Of a DNA stretch of 64,000 nucleotides, positions 54,284 through 62,878 are shown one piece after another. Source of the stretch: Marinicella litoralis (GTDB lineage Bacteria > Pseudomonadota > Gammaproteobacteria > Xanthomonadales > Marinicellaceae); the NCBI RefSeq assembly GCF_002591915.1, contig NZ_NIHB01000007.1:6076-70075 (forward strand), written 5' to 3'. Below the pieces are notes generated by a model. That model ran no database searches. It was given only the letters and a program-made list of their open reading frames with translations, and was not told the DNA's origin. Numbering within the stretch: the stretch's first letter is position 1; each line of letters opens with the position of its first letter. The position numbers and the translations under genes are program-made.

Positions 54284-55774
54284 TTACTGGTCGTCAAATC
54301 CACCGTTAAATATTTGATCCATACCACCTGTAATGTGCCCCACTCCCGCAACAGTTGGATTACCATTTTTATTTGTATACCCTGCCGTAACTTTATTACT
54401 GGCCAGTTTTTCAATAAAGACATTGCCACCAGCAATCAATCCAGAGTTCTCATCTAATGTGGCGTCTTCAACATTTACCTCAGAACCCACAGTGATTGAT
54501 TCAAAAAACTCCACAGCTGAGATGCTCGTGCCAATGTCATCATAAAACAGCGAGCTTGTGGTGTCTAAACTGACACCAAACAAATCAACAATTGGGTCAT
54601 TAATCGCAGACACATTGCCATTGATTTTGACCCCATCATAATCAACTTCACCACGGGCATATAGTCGGGTGACAATCAACTCACCATCACCATGATCATA
54701 GCCTTTGAATTGAAGTTGTATGGATTCGTTGATCCCATTGGTAATGACACCATCAGGATCAAGCGTTTGTGGAGTGACTTGCAAACTGGCACCTGCCACA
54801 TTGAAGAACGGATAGGTAAAATCATTCGGTGTCACTGGCAGGGTGAGGTTGATACGATCTTCAAAAAAGCGAATTTTATCTGCCGAAATGATCCCAGACA
54901 CGTCATCTACAGTGCCCTCTACTTCAATACTAATGCGTTCTTGAATGTCCTCAGCACGGCCTCTGATGTACCGCGTCAGTTGATCAACAACAACCTGTTG
55001 CCCTGACAGGACAAAACCGTCGTCATCATCCAATTCATCAATCATACCAACCACAATAACTGTTCCATTGGGCGAGTTTGATTGTACACTTCGATCCACA
55101 CAATTGATTTGTGTGACAGAGTTGATGGTGTCATTGAGCACAAAACCTGAGACTGGATCAGCAAACACTTCAACGTAGTCATGATTGGCTAAACTGGCAT
55201 TACACGCGCCAACGTCACTGGGTGAAAATTGAATCCATTGGTTGTTGATACTGAATTGATTGTTCGACAAATTTTCAACATAACCACTTAATTTCCATTC
55301 TGTCAGTGAAGGCACCACTTCAACCCGAGTCATGACACTCAATGAATGACTGTCGACATAACCACTGATTAAGACTGTGTCGCCCACCGATAATCCAGCC
55401 TGCGATAAACCATTGGCAAAGTAAGTTTTACTGGAAGTTGCTCCTTCAATGTTGAAAATTTGCAGAGGGTCGACAGATAAAACGGGGCCCATATGGGTGT
55501 TGATAAAATCAATTTCCTCAAAAGTGCCAGACGTTAAATTGGGGTTGGTGTCTGAAATCTGGTACCTGATTTTATAACCCGTTCCACCCTGGGCATCTGG
55601 CTGTTGACTGGGCTTGCCATCTTCCATAAACAAAGTGTTTTCATCAACTTCAAAAGTGCGCGATAAATTAATCTGATACCCCGTTCCGCCTTGGGCTTTT
55701 ATGGCTTTGCTTGAATCATCTGCCACCGCTGATTGGAAATTAATTATAAGTAAGGTAAATATTAAAGTCTTCAT
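54284..55774 (-). CDS. DUF5666 domain secreted protein
   Basis: The 496-aa protein has a signal peptide (KTLIFTLLIINFQSAVA), two QGGTGY motifs near the start, and several OB-like beta segments typical of DUF5666 (VLISGYVDSHSLSVMTRVEV, VVGMIDELDDDDGFVLSG, VEVEGTVDD-type turns). It ends MDQIFNGGFDDQ, a tail like that of other exported proteins in the window. The ATG at 55774 is chosen because it starts the signal peptide. The earlier start at 55828 would overlap the DUF6502 gene. Seven bases separate it from that gene. Confidence 0.8.
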   Translation of the reverse strand: MKTLIFTLLIINFQSAVADDSSKAIKAQGGTGYQINLSRTFEVDENTLFMEDGKPSQQPDAQGGTGYKIRYQISDTNPNLTSGTFEEIDFINTHMGPVLSVDPLQIFNIEGATSSKTYFANGLSQAGLSVGDTVLISGYVDSHSLSVMTRVEVVPSLTEWKLSGYVENLSNNQFSINNQWIQFSPSDVGACNASLANHDYVEVFADPVSGFVLNDTINSVTQINCVDRSVQSNSPNGTVIVVGMIDELDDDDGFVLSGQQVVVDQLTRYIRGRAEDIQERISIEVEGTVDDVSGIISADKIRFFEDRINLTLPVTPNDFTYPFFNVAGASLQVTPQTLDPDGVITNGINESIQLQFKGYDHGDGELIVTRLYARGEVDYDGVKINGNVSAINDPIVDLFGVSLDTTSSLFYDDIGTSISAVEFFESITVGSEVNVEDATLDENSGLIAGGNVFIEKLASNKVTAGYTNKNGNPTVAGVGHITGGMDQIFNGGFDDQ

Positions 55775-55781
55775 AATGATT

Positions 55782-56618
55782 TTATAAGGGGTTTTCGTCA
55801 TTGTCAGCTTTATAAAAATAGATTCCAACGCCTATATATGGAATCAACTCTTGGTCATCCTCTAATTCAGAATGTTGAATTAAGTGTTCGATGTATTCAT
55901 CCACGTCATTAGCCAACTCCTGACTCTTTTTGCGTGCATAGGATTCGGCTAAATTAGCCAATGATTTAGGTAATTTGTCATGTAATACAATTCTTTGGAA
56001 CCGAGGATGGTCACGATCTGGATCGATGTTGTGATCTATGGTTTCCAATAGGTATTGTGTTGATAAACCCAAAAAATCGACATTCTGAATGTCATCCGGG
56101 TCATTTTCAGACAGGTAAAATGGCTTTATCAGCTCAACCTGATTATCAGAATTAACCACCACAGCCTCAGCTTGCAACAATTCATCCAAAACCGATTTAT
56201 AAGTCGCTCCACCAGAGTATTTCTCGACTAATTTGGTGAAATTGATGTTTGAATCATCTTCGATGGCGATGATCTTTGGCTTTCCATGGTGGTTTTGGTA
56301 GTCTTTATCTTCCACCCAACCGGTTAAAACGCGACCGGCACGGTGCCATTTCCGGTGGCTGTTGTCTGCATTGAACAAGTTCAGTTTTAATTGTTGGTCA
56401 ACTTGAATTCTAGAAAGGCCGGTAATAACCGCTATTCTGGACTTGGTGGGTTTCTTGTTATTGATGCCAAAATACTTATTGGCCACATCAACATACACCC
56501 ATTTCAAAATATCACTCACCACATGAAATGGCACATTCAAACGCAACAACATCCTGACCAGTGGTCTGAATATTTGAATCAACATTTTTTTTATAACGTC
56601 GTTCAATGAAGCCGGCAT
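55782..56618 (-). CDS. DUF6502 family protein
   Basis: The 278-aa protein starts with a helical region (LRLNVPFHVVSDILKWVYVD) followed by a winged-helix-like part (SRIAVITGLSRIQVDQQLKL, WHRAGRVLTGW), as in DUF6502. It has no signal peptide and an acidic C-terminus. DUF6502 genes often neighbour DUF5666 genes, as here. The helix-turn-helix look suggests regulation of its neighbour, but that is inference. Confidence 0.75.
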   Translation of the reverse strand: MPASLNDVIKKMLIQIFRPLVRMLLRLNVPFHVVSDILKWVYVDVANKYFGINNKKPTKSRIAVITGLSRIQVDQQLKLNLFNADNSHRKWHRAGRVLTGWVEDKDYQNHHGKPKIIAIEDDSNINFTKLVEKYSGGATYKSVLDELLQAEAVVVNSDNQVELIKPFYLSENDPDDIQNVDFLGLSTQYLLETIDHNIDPDRDHPRFQRIVLHDKLPKSLANLAESYARKKSQELANDVDEYIEHLIQHSELEDDQELIPYIGVGIYFYKADNDENPL

Positions 56619-56720
56619 TAAGAATGATTCCTATGATTTAAAATGAGGTGAATGTAAAAATACTACCAAAGATTATAAGTAAAAATCATTTAAAGTAAAT
56701 TTATTATCAAATTTAAGTCA

Positions 56721-56747
56721 TAAAAAAAACCCCGCCGAAGCGAGGTT
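56721..56747 (-). terminator. Rho-independent terminator of the PA-domain subtilisin gene
   Basis: On the minus strand AACCTCGC-TTCG-GCGGGGTT pairs as an 8-bp stem (one U-G) with a UUCG loop, followed by eight T residues. Confidence 0.85.
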
Positions 56748-56777
56748 TTCATTCTTCCCCCAATTAAATGTGATCAA

Positions 56778-58547
56778 TCAGAGGGTGATCTCATTGGTAC
56801 ATTCAACCGTTGAACCTTCTTCACAGACACTGAATGTATAAGTTGAATTTTTACTTACATTGTAAGTAGCAGATCCATCATTCACTGTGGTGTTATTCAG
56901 GCTGCCATTGATATATACATCAACATTGGCAGTGGTTCCACCTGTCCATGACAAATTGGCTTTGCGGTTACCATTGCTGCGGCTACCAGTCAAGGTCATG
57001 TCAGTGCCACCTGGAGGCTCAGTTACGCCACCTTCACAACCATTGGCTGTCAAGTAATCACTGGCCGCTTTGGCTTTAACAATACCATAACCAAAGTAAT
57101 CGTCTTTACCTGAAGCACCTGCATCTTCTGCTGAAGCTTTCAATGCATCACGAATTTCTTGACCGGTACAATCGGCATGATTTGACCAGACCAATGCAGC
57201 CACACCAGCAACTGCAGGTGTTGCCATTGATGTACCACTCATGTAGCCATAATCACTGGCGCCGATTGAAACCGAAGCAGTAGAAGCGCCCAATAAGAAT
57301 GTACGGTCTTCAAATGCTGCACCAACCGCTGGTATCGATGTTGCATTGGGATCGCCCAATGTTCCATACAACATACCTGGCTCATTATTGATGATAATGG
57401 CACCTGCACCGCCTGAGTTTTCACAATTGGCCACTTTGTCATGGAATGAAATAACCCCACGATCAATCAAACAAATTTTACCAGCAGCTCCTCCATCAGT
57501 TGATTCTGCAGTACCCATATAATATGTGGAACCACTGGCAGAGCCTACATTTTCCATGGCTGAAGAAGCCACACCAGCACCATCAGCTGTGGCAGAGGAG
57601 AGTGTTGCCAAGCCAGCTGGATAAGTTGAAAATGTATCGACCCCACCTGCAGTCACTTCAACACAAATTGTTTCGTCAGTTTTAACTTTCTTTCCTCTGC
57701 CTGAAGTACAAGAAGGAAATTGAGAAAAATCAGCGATGTTGTTATCCGCATCATTGGCCCCAATCATCATCACTGATGAATAGCCTGCAGGATAAGAACG
57801 CACTGAATTACCATCATTACCAGCAGCAGCAACCACCAGACCGCCGTTGGCGATAAAGGTATCAAATGCATTTTCTTCAATTGAATTGGCTCCACCACCA
57901 CCTAAACTCATGGAAATGATGTTGGCACCTGCATCAGTACATTTTTGTGCCGCGTACGCTAAATCAGAAGAATAACCCCAACCGGCAGCATTAAAAACTT
58001 TGATGATGTGCAATGGGACACCGGGGGCCATTCCAACCACACCAATGTTATTGTCAGCAGCCGCAATGGTTCCAGCGACATGGGTACCATGAGGACCACC
58101 ATGATCGAACCAGTTACCCGTGCCTGAATCATTGTCACCAGTGATGTTAGACCATTCGAAATCATTGTTGCTGGCATCTAAACCAGAGTCAATCACACAA
58201 ACCTTTTGACCAGGCTGTAAACTGAGTTGATCAGCTTGTGATTGATAAATGGCATATGGTTTTAATTGTTGTAAAGTAGGATCACCTGCATCATCATTAT
58301 AAATAGACAGTGGGTATCTTTTTGCATCCACTTCCATATTTTTGAATCCACTTTTGCCACGCATGGCAGATTTGCCATTCTCGTCCAACTCAACTGCAAA
58401 CCAACCATCACCTTGAACCAAGACTTGGTGACCATTTTTCAATCCATTGCCATTGTCATGATGACTCACAATCATGCGTTCAGCTTGTGCAAAAGTTCCC
58501 AGTGCCAACATGGTTGCCACACAGGTTTTCTTCATAGTAAATTTCAT
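56778..58547 (-). CDS. Secreted subtilisin-like S8 peptidase with PA domain insert
   Basis: The 589-aa protein has a signal peptide (KKTCVATMLALGTFAQA), a short propeptide, and an S8 domain with Asp120 (CVIDSGLD), His153 (PHGTHVAGT), oxyanion Asn244 (AAAGNDG) and Ser440 (SGTSMATPAVAG). A PA domain is inserted between Asn and Ser (about 300-420, KICLIDRGVISFHDKVANCE). The end is an Ig-like domain (LTGSRSNGNRKANLSWTGG). AGAGGA precedes the start. It differs from the truncated S8 at the left edge in domain make-up. It does not have the F-D/E tail motif. Confidence 0.92.
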   Translation of the reverse strand: MKFTMKKTCVATMLALGTFAQAERMIVSHHDNGNGLKNGHQVLVQGDGWFAVELDENGKSAMRGKSGFKNMEVDAKRYPLSIYNDDAGDPTLQQLKPYAIYQSQADQLSLQPGQKVCVIDSGLDASNNDFEWSNITGDNDSGTGNWFDHGGPHGTHVAGTIAAADNNIGVVGMAPGVPLHIIKVFNAAGWGYSSDLAYAAQKCTDAGANIISMSLGGGGANSIEENAFDTFIANGGLVVAAAGNDGNSVRSYPAGYSSVMMIGANDADNNIADFSQFPSCTSGRGKKVKTDETICVEVTAGGVDTFSTYPAGLATLSSATADGAGVASSAMENVGSASGSTYYMGTAESTDGGAAGKICLIDRGVISFHDKVANCENSGGAGAIIINNEPGMLYGTLGDPNATSIPAVGAAFEDRTFLLGASTASVSIGASDYGYMSGTSMATPAVAGVAALVWSNHADCTGQEIRDALKASAEDAGASGKDDYFGYGIVKAKAASDYLTANGCEGGVTEPPGGTDMTLTGSRSNGNRKANLSWTGGTTANVDVYINGSLNNTTVNDGSATYNVSKNSTYTFSVCEEGSTVECTNEITL

Positions 58548-58882
58548 TAAGTAATCCTCTTTTATTTAAGTTTGTATGTATTTCAAAATGGCCTGTTTTT
58601 TATTCTCATTTCAAAATATATGCGGAGTGCCATTAAAGGCTGCAAAAGATTAAAGCAATATATTTAACAAAGTTCAAGCAGAAATTTTCTTATTTGCAAT
58701 TATAATTACATATGTTGTTTGCTGACCAATCGCATAAGAAACAGTCAATCCCTTTTTATTCAATAAAGCGGTTTACGTGCTGCCTCACCTTTAAACCATC
58801 CGATCACTGGCTATTTTCATCATGCCGCTTTCAATCTAACTACAGGTCTCATACAATAAACACTTTATAAAAACAGACTCAG
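58548..58882. other. Divergent intergenic region between the subtilisin and rnt
   Basis: About 335 bases without an ORF. It carries the subtilisin promoter (58649-58677). The plus-strand half probably carries the rnt promoter, but no clear hexamers were found. AT-rich tracts (58680-58720) are the only other feature. Confidence 0.4.
58649..58677 (-). promoter_or_regulatory. Sigma-70-like promoter of the subtilisin gene
   Basis: On the minus strand TTGAAC and TTTAAT are separated by exactly 17 bases, about 100 bases before the start codon. Confidence 0.45.
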
Positions 58883-59500
58883 ATGCCCACAATCAAAGAC
58901 CGATTCAGAGGATTTTTGCCCGTAGTAGTTGATGTTGAAACCGGTGGTTTTAACAATCAAACCGATGCTTTGTTAGAAATTGCAGCAGTGATCATTGAAA
59001 TGAACGATGACGGCACCCTCAGATCAGGTGAGACTATCAATGCCTATGTCACTCCGTTTGAAGGATCAAACATTGAACAAGCGGCGTTGGATGTCACCGG
59101 CATAGATTTGAACCATCCTTTAAGAATGTCCTTGGATGAAAACGCCGCCCTGGGAAAAATTTTCACCCCAATACGCAAAGCCATCAAAGCCGCTGGCTGC
59201 ACCCGCGCCATTTTAGTCGGCCACAACGCACATTTCGATTTGGGCTTTGTCCATGCCGCCGCTGAACGCGCTGGCATCAAACGGAATCCATTCCACCCTT
59301 TCAGCTGTTTTGACACCGCCACTTTATCGGCTTTGGCCTATGGACAAACGGTCTTAGCCAGAGGCATCGATGCGGCAGGCATAGAATGGGAAACAGACCA
59401 GGCACATTCTGCCTTGTATGACACCGAAAAAACCGCCGAGTTGTTCTGTAAGATATTTAATCAGGCATTAGAAACTGGTATGTATACGCCCAAAACATAA
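58883..59500 (+). CDS. rnt: Ribonuclease T
   Basis: The 205-aa DEDDh exonuclease has [20 protein letters not shown] (Exo I), [16 protein letters not shown] (Exo II) and [14 protein letters not shown] (Exo III). It trims 3' ends of tRNA and other stable RNA. The ATG at 58883 gives the usual length. Confidence 0.95.
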   Translation: MPTIKDRFRGFLPVVVDVETGGFNNQTDALLEIAAVIIEMNDDGTLRSGETINAYVTPFEGSNIEQAALDVTGIDLNHPLRMSLDENAALGKIFTPIRKAIKAAGCTRAILVGHNAHFDLGFVHAAAERAGIKRNPFHPFSCFDTATLSALAYGQTVLARGIDAAGIEWETDQAHSALYDTEKTAELFCKIFNQALETGMYTPKT

Positions 59501-59603
59501 GCAACTAATCATAAACAATTGACACTTCTGCAAGTTTAATCATAATAATACTGGGTCAGTCAAAGCATGTTATCAAACCTGCCTTACATCAATCTAAATG
59601 AAT

Positions 59604-59640
59604 GCAAAACACCCTGTTATTTCAGTTGACAGGGTGTTCT
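59604..59640 (-). terminator. Likely terminator of the valine-degradation operon
   Basis: AACACCCTGT ... ACAGGGTGTT is a perfect 10-bp inverted repeat. On the minus strand it is followed by TTTGC, so the T-run is short. It lies about 24 bases after the mmsB stop. Confidence 0.6.
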
Positions 59641-59661
59641 CAAATGAAGTGTTTTGAACAG

Positions 59662-60552
59662 TTACTTTTTTTGAAATAACTGTAATATACTTGAAAAATC
59701 TTTACCGCCAGCACCTGCTGCTTGGTGAATTTGGTACAGCTGAGTGGCCATGGCACCTAACGGTGTGGCACTCTTTGATTTGGCGGCCAGCTCTTGGGAC
59801 AAGCCCAAGTCTTTACTCATCAAGTCAACCATAAAACCACCTTGGTAGTCATTACTTGAGGGGACGTTTGGCATCACACCTGGGAATGGGTTATAGACTT
59901 GTAGTGACCAATTATTGCCCGAGCTGGCTTTCATGATTTCAGACATCACTTTTGGATCAAGCCCTTGTTGAGCCCCCATGTTCAAAGCTTCAGCTGTGCC
60001 AACCATGTGGATTGCCAATAACATGTTGTTACATATTTTAGCCACTTGGCCTGCTCCGGACGCGCCAGCATGGAAAATGTGCCTACCCATGGCACTCAAA
60101 ACCAATTTAGCTGCTTCAAAATGAGCTGGTTCGCCACCACATATAAAGGTCAAAGTACCCGCTTCTGCGGCTGCCGTGCCACCGGAAACCGGCGCATCAA
60201 TCATCGCGATGCCTTTGCGTTCACAGGCTTTGGCCACTGCACGTGCGTCATCAGCTGCGATGGTAGATGAATCGATGATTAACACATCGTCTTTGACCTC
60301 GTTGATCAATCCATTGTTGCCGATATACAGTGATTTAACGATCGCTCCATTGGGTAACATGGAAATAATCACATCGGCATCTTTGATCGCCGCTTTGGCA
60401 TTGTCAGCGGTGTTAGCCCCTGCCGCTTTCAGATCAGCAACCACATGGGCGTTCAAATCATAAACTGTAACCTTGAAATCATTTTTAATCAGGTTTTTGG
60501 CCATAGGGCCACCCATGTTACCTAAACCGATGAATGCGATGTTCTGTGTCAT
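59662..60552 (-). CDS. mmsB: 3-hydroxyisobutyrate dehydrogenase
   Basis: The 296-aa NAD-dependent dehydrogenase has the family's FIGLGNMGGPMAKNLIKN start, the substrate block IDAPVSGGTAAAEAGTL, and the catalytic lysine in GAGQVAKICNNMLLA. It oxidises 3-hydroxyisobutyrate to methylmalonate semialdehyde, the substrate of MmsA. Last gene of the operon. Confidence 0.94.
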   Translation of the reverse strand: MTQNIAFIGLGNMGGPMAKNLIKNDFKVTVYDLNAHVVADLKAAGANTADNAKAAIKDADVIISMLPNGAIVKSLYIGNNGLINEVKDDVLIIDSSTIAADDARAVAKACERKGIAMIDAPVSGGTAAAEAGTLTFICGGEPAHFEAAKLVLSAMGRHIFHAGASGAGQVAKICNNMLLAIHMVGTAEALNMGAQQGLDPKVMSEIMKASSGNNWSLQVYNPFPGVMPNVPSSNDYQGGFMVDLMSKDLGLSQELAAKSKSATPLGAMATQLYQIHQAAGAGGKDFSSILQLFQKK

Positions 60553-60570
60553 ATGAATACCTACTAAAAT

Positions 60571-61692
60571 CTAATTGTTTAATTGGGGTTGAGTAAAAAA
60601 TGCCTCAACCTCTGCCGTTGAAATTTCATCTACGCTGGCAGCACTCCATTGCGGCTGGCCGTCTTTATCAATCAACAAAGCCCGTATTCCCTCAGCCAAA
60701 TCTGCGTGCATGGCACACTGGGTCGACATGATGAGTTCCATATCAAACACCGCTGATAAACTCATGTGTTTGGCACGTTTGATTTGTTCTCTGACTAAAT
60801 GCAAAGTCATTGGACAACCATTAATCAGTGCTTTGGCGGCAAACGCCATCCATTTGTCATCGGTTGCCAACTCTTTGAATTGTTGTACCACCTCAGAAAG
60901 GTCTACCGGCGCCATCAATTCATTGATCAATTCATAATTAACCCATAACTGAGATTCGTGCACGCGTTGTTCCATTTGTGCAGATTGTATCGCAGTGGTG
61001 ATGCCCTCATGGCTGCCATCTGATTCCAAAATGGCCAATTGCATGACCCCCAAATCCTCAGTAGCGACTGCAAAGTCTGCCAGTTTGGCAAATAAGGCAT
61101 CAGCGGCATTCATTCTGGCGCCCGTCATACCAAGAAATTCTGCACATTTACCAGGCATGCGGTTAAAAAACCATGAAGCACCCACATCAGGATACAAACC
61201 TATGGTCACTTCTGGCATGGAAATCATGGATCGTTCTGTAACGATGCGGTGTGAACCACCAACAGTCACACCCAAGCCACCACCCATGACGATGCCATCG
61301 GCATAGACAATCACTGGTTTGGCATAATAGTGTATGGTTTGATCTAACTGGTATTCCTTGGTGAAAAATTCATGCGCTTTGCTTGGGACATCACCGGCTT
61401 TGGTTTCTTGCATCGAGTGATATAACATCACCACATCACCACCGGCACAAAATGCCTTTTCGCCAGCACCTTCAATCCACACCACCTTAACTTGATCATC
61501 CACAGCCCATGCGTCTAATGTGGCTTGCATGGCTTCAATCATCTCAGTTGAAAGGGCGTTCAACGCTTTGGGTTTATCCAAAACTATTTTTCCCAACAAA
61601 CCGAAATCTGCTTCAACCAATTTGGTTTTGATGTGCTCACTGAGCTCATGTGGCTTGGCTTTACCAATCTCAGAATTCAAAGAATTAACCAT
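60571..61692 (-). CDS. 3-hydroxyisobutyryl-CoA hydrolase (enoyl-CoA hydratase family)
   Basis: The 373-aa crotonase-fold protein has LDKPKALNALSTEMIEAM, GAGEKAFCAGGDV, DGIVMGGGLGVTVGGSHRIV, PEVTIGLYPDVGASWFFNRM and ARMNAADALF. The length and the E/D positions in the PEVTIGLYPDVG block match 3-hydroxyisobutyryl-CoA hydrolase and not simple enoyl-CoA hydratase. It frees 3-hydroxyisobutyrate from CoA in valine breakdown. Its start overlaps the dehydrogenase stop (TAATG), a sign of coupling. A separate enoyl-CoA hydratase for the step before is not seen here. Confidence 0.9.
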   Translation of the reverse strand: MVNSLNSEIGKAKPHELSEHIKTKLVEADFGLLGKIVLDKPKALNALSTEMIEAMQATLDAWAVDDQVKVVWIEGAGEKAFCAGGDVVMLYHSMQETKAGDVPSKAHEFFTKEYQLDQTIHYYAKPVIVYADGIVMGGGLGVTVGGSHRIVTERSMISMPEVTIGLYPDVGASWFFNRMPGKCAEFLGMTGARMNAADALFAKLADFAVATEDLGVMQLAILESDGSHEGITTAIQSAQMEQRVHESQLWVNYELINELMAPVDLSEVVQQFKELATDDKWMAFAAKALINGCPMTLHLVREQIKRAKHMSLSAVFDMELIMSTQCAMHADLAEGIRALLIDKDGQPQWSAASVDEISTAEVEAFFTQPQLNN

Positions 61693-62852
61693 TAAATAAT
61701 CACCTCAGTGGCGCCTTCTTGAAGAATTTTTCGCGAAATAATTAAGCGCATGATTTCATTGGTGCCCTCTAAAATTCGATGAACTCGAGTGTCACGCACA
61801 TGGCGTTCCAAGGGATATTCTTTGATGTAGCCATAACCACCGTGTAGCTGCAGGGCCTCATCACAAATTTGAAAACACACATCGGTGGCAAATCGTTTGG
61901 CCATGGCACAATAGGCCGAAGCTTGTGGGTGTTTATTGTCTAATTTTACAGCAGCCAATCGCACCATTTGTCGCGCTGCAATCAGTTCAGTCAGCATGTC
62001 CGCTAATTTAAACTGTAAGGCTTGAAATGATGCCAATGATTGACCAAATTGTTTGCGTTCAAGCATATAAGACTGTGCTTGGTTCAAGGCCGCCTGGGCA
62101 GTACCCAAAGAACAAGAAGCAATGTTAATACGACCACCATCCAATCCTTTCATGGCAAATTTAAACCCTTCACCCTCTTGACCGATTAAATATTCTGCAG
62201 GTATGGTCACGTCCTCAAAAGTGATCAACCGGGTTGGTTGTGAATTCCAACCCATTTTATCTTCTTTCTTACCGTATGAAATACCAGCCAAGTCAGCAGG
62301 AACCATAAAGCATGAAACACCCCTGGGGCCCGCTTCTCCGGTTCGCGCCATCACAATCAAAATTTCAGTTGAACCGGCTCCGGAAATAAAAGTTTTGCTG
62401 CCATTGAGTACATAAGTATCGTCTGTTTTGACTGCTGTGGTTTTCAAATTGCCTGCATCTGATCCATGACCAGGTTCAGTTAAACAATAAGAAGCCAACA
62501 ACTCACCTGAGGTCAATTGAGTGCCCCACGTTTCAGCCAGTGATTCGCTGCCAAATGTGGTCAGCATCCAAGCACACATATTATGAATGGTTAAGTAGGC
62601 TGTGGTTGAGGTGCAATGCTTGGACATTTCTTCGAATATCAAGGAAGCATCCAATCGACTTAAGCCCAAACCACCATATTTTTCTGGTGAATAAATGCCT
62701 AAAAATCCCAACTCACCCGTGTTTCTGATTACATCCACAGGAAAAATACTTTCCTCATCCCATTTGGCTGCCAATGGTGCCATCTCACTGATGGCGAATT
62801 CTTTGGCTGCATCGACAAAGGCTTGTTGGTCTTCGTTTAAGTCAAAATTCAT
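61692..62852 (-). CDS. Acyl-CoA dehydrogenase, probably isobutyryl-CoA dehydrogenase
   Basis: The 386-aa FAD enzyme has YCLTEPGHGSDAGNLKTTAV, YVLNGSKTFISGAG, GGRINIASCSLGTAQAALN, CDEALQLHGGYGYIKEYPLE and the catalytic-glutamate region HRILEGTNEIMRLIISRKIL. Placement between mmsA and the hydrolase points to isobutyryl-CoA as substrate; short- and branched-chain acyl-CoA are the alternatives. Confidence 0.9.
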   Translation of the reverse strand: MNFDLNEDQQAFVDAAKEFAISEMAPLAAKWDEESIFPVDVIRNTGELGFLGIYSPEKYGGLGLSRLDASLIFEEMSKHCTSTTAYLTIHNMCAWMLTTFGSESLAETWGTQLTSGELLASYCLTEPGHGSDAGNLKTTAVKTDDTYVLNGSKTFISGAGSTEILIVMARTGEAGPRGVSCFMVPADLAGISYGKKEDKMGWNSQPTRLITFEDVTIPAEYLIGQEGEGFKFAMKGLDGGRINIASCSLGTAQAALNQAQSYMLERKQFGQSLASFQALQFKLADMLTELIAARQMVRLAAVKLDNKHPQASAYCAMAKRFATDVCFQICDEALQLHGGYGYIKEYPLERHVRDTRVHRILEGTNEIMRLIISRKILQEGATEVII

Positions 62853-62878
62853 AACTGATCCTAATAAATAAAATGGGT

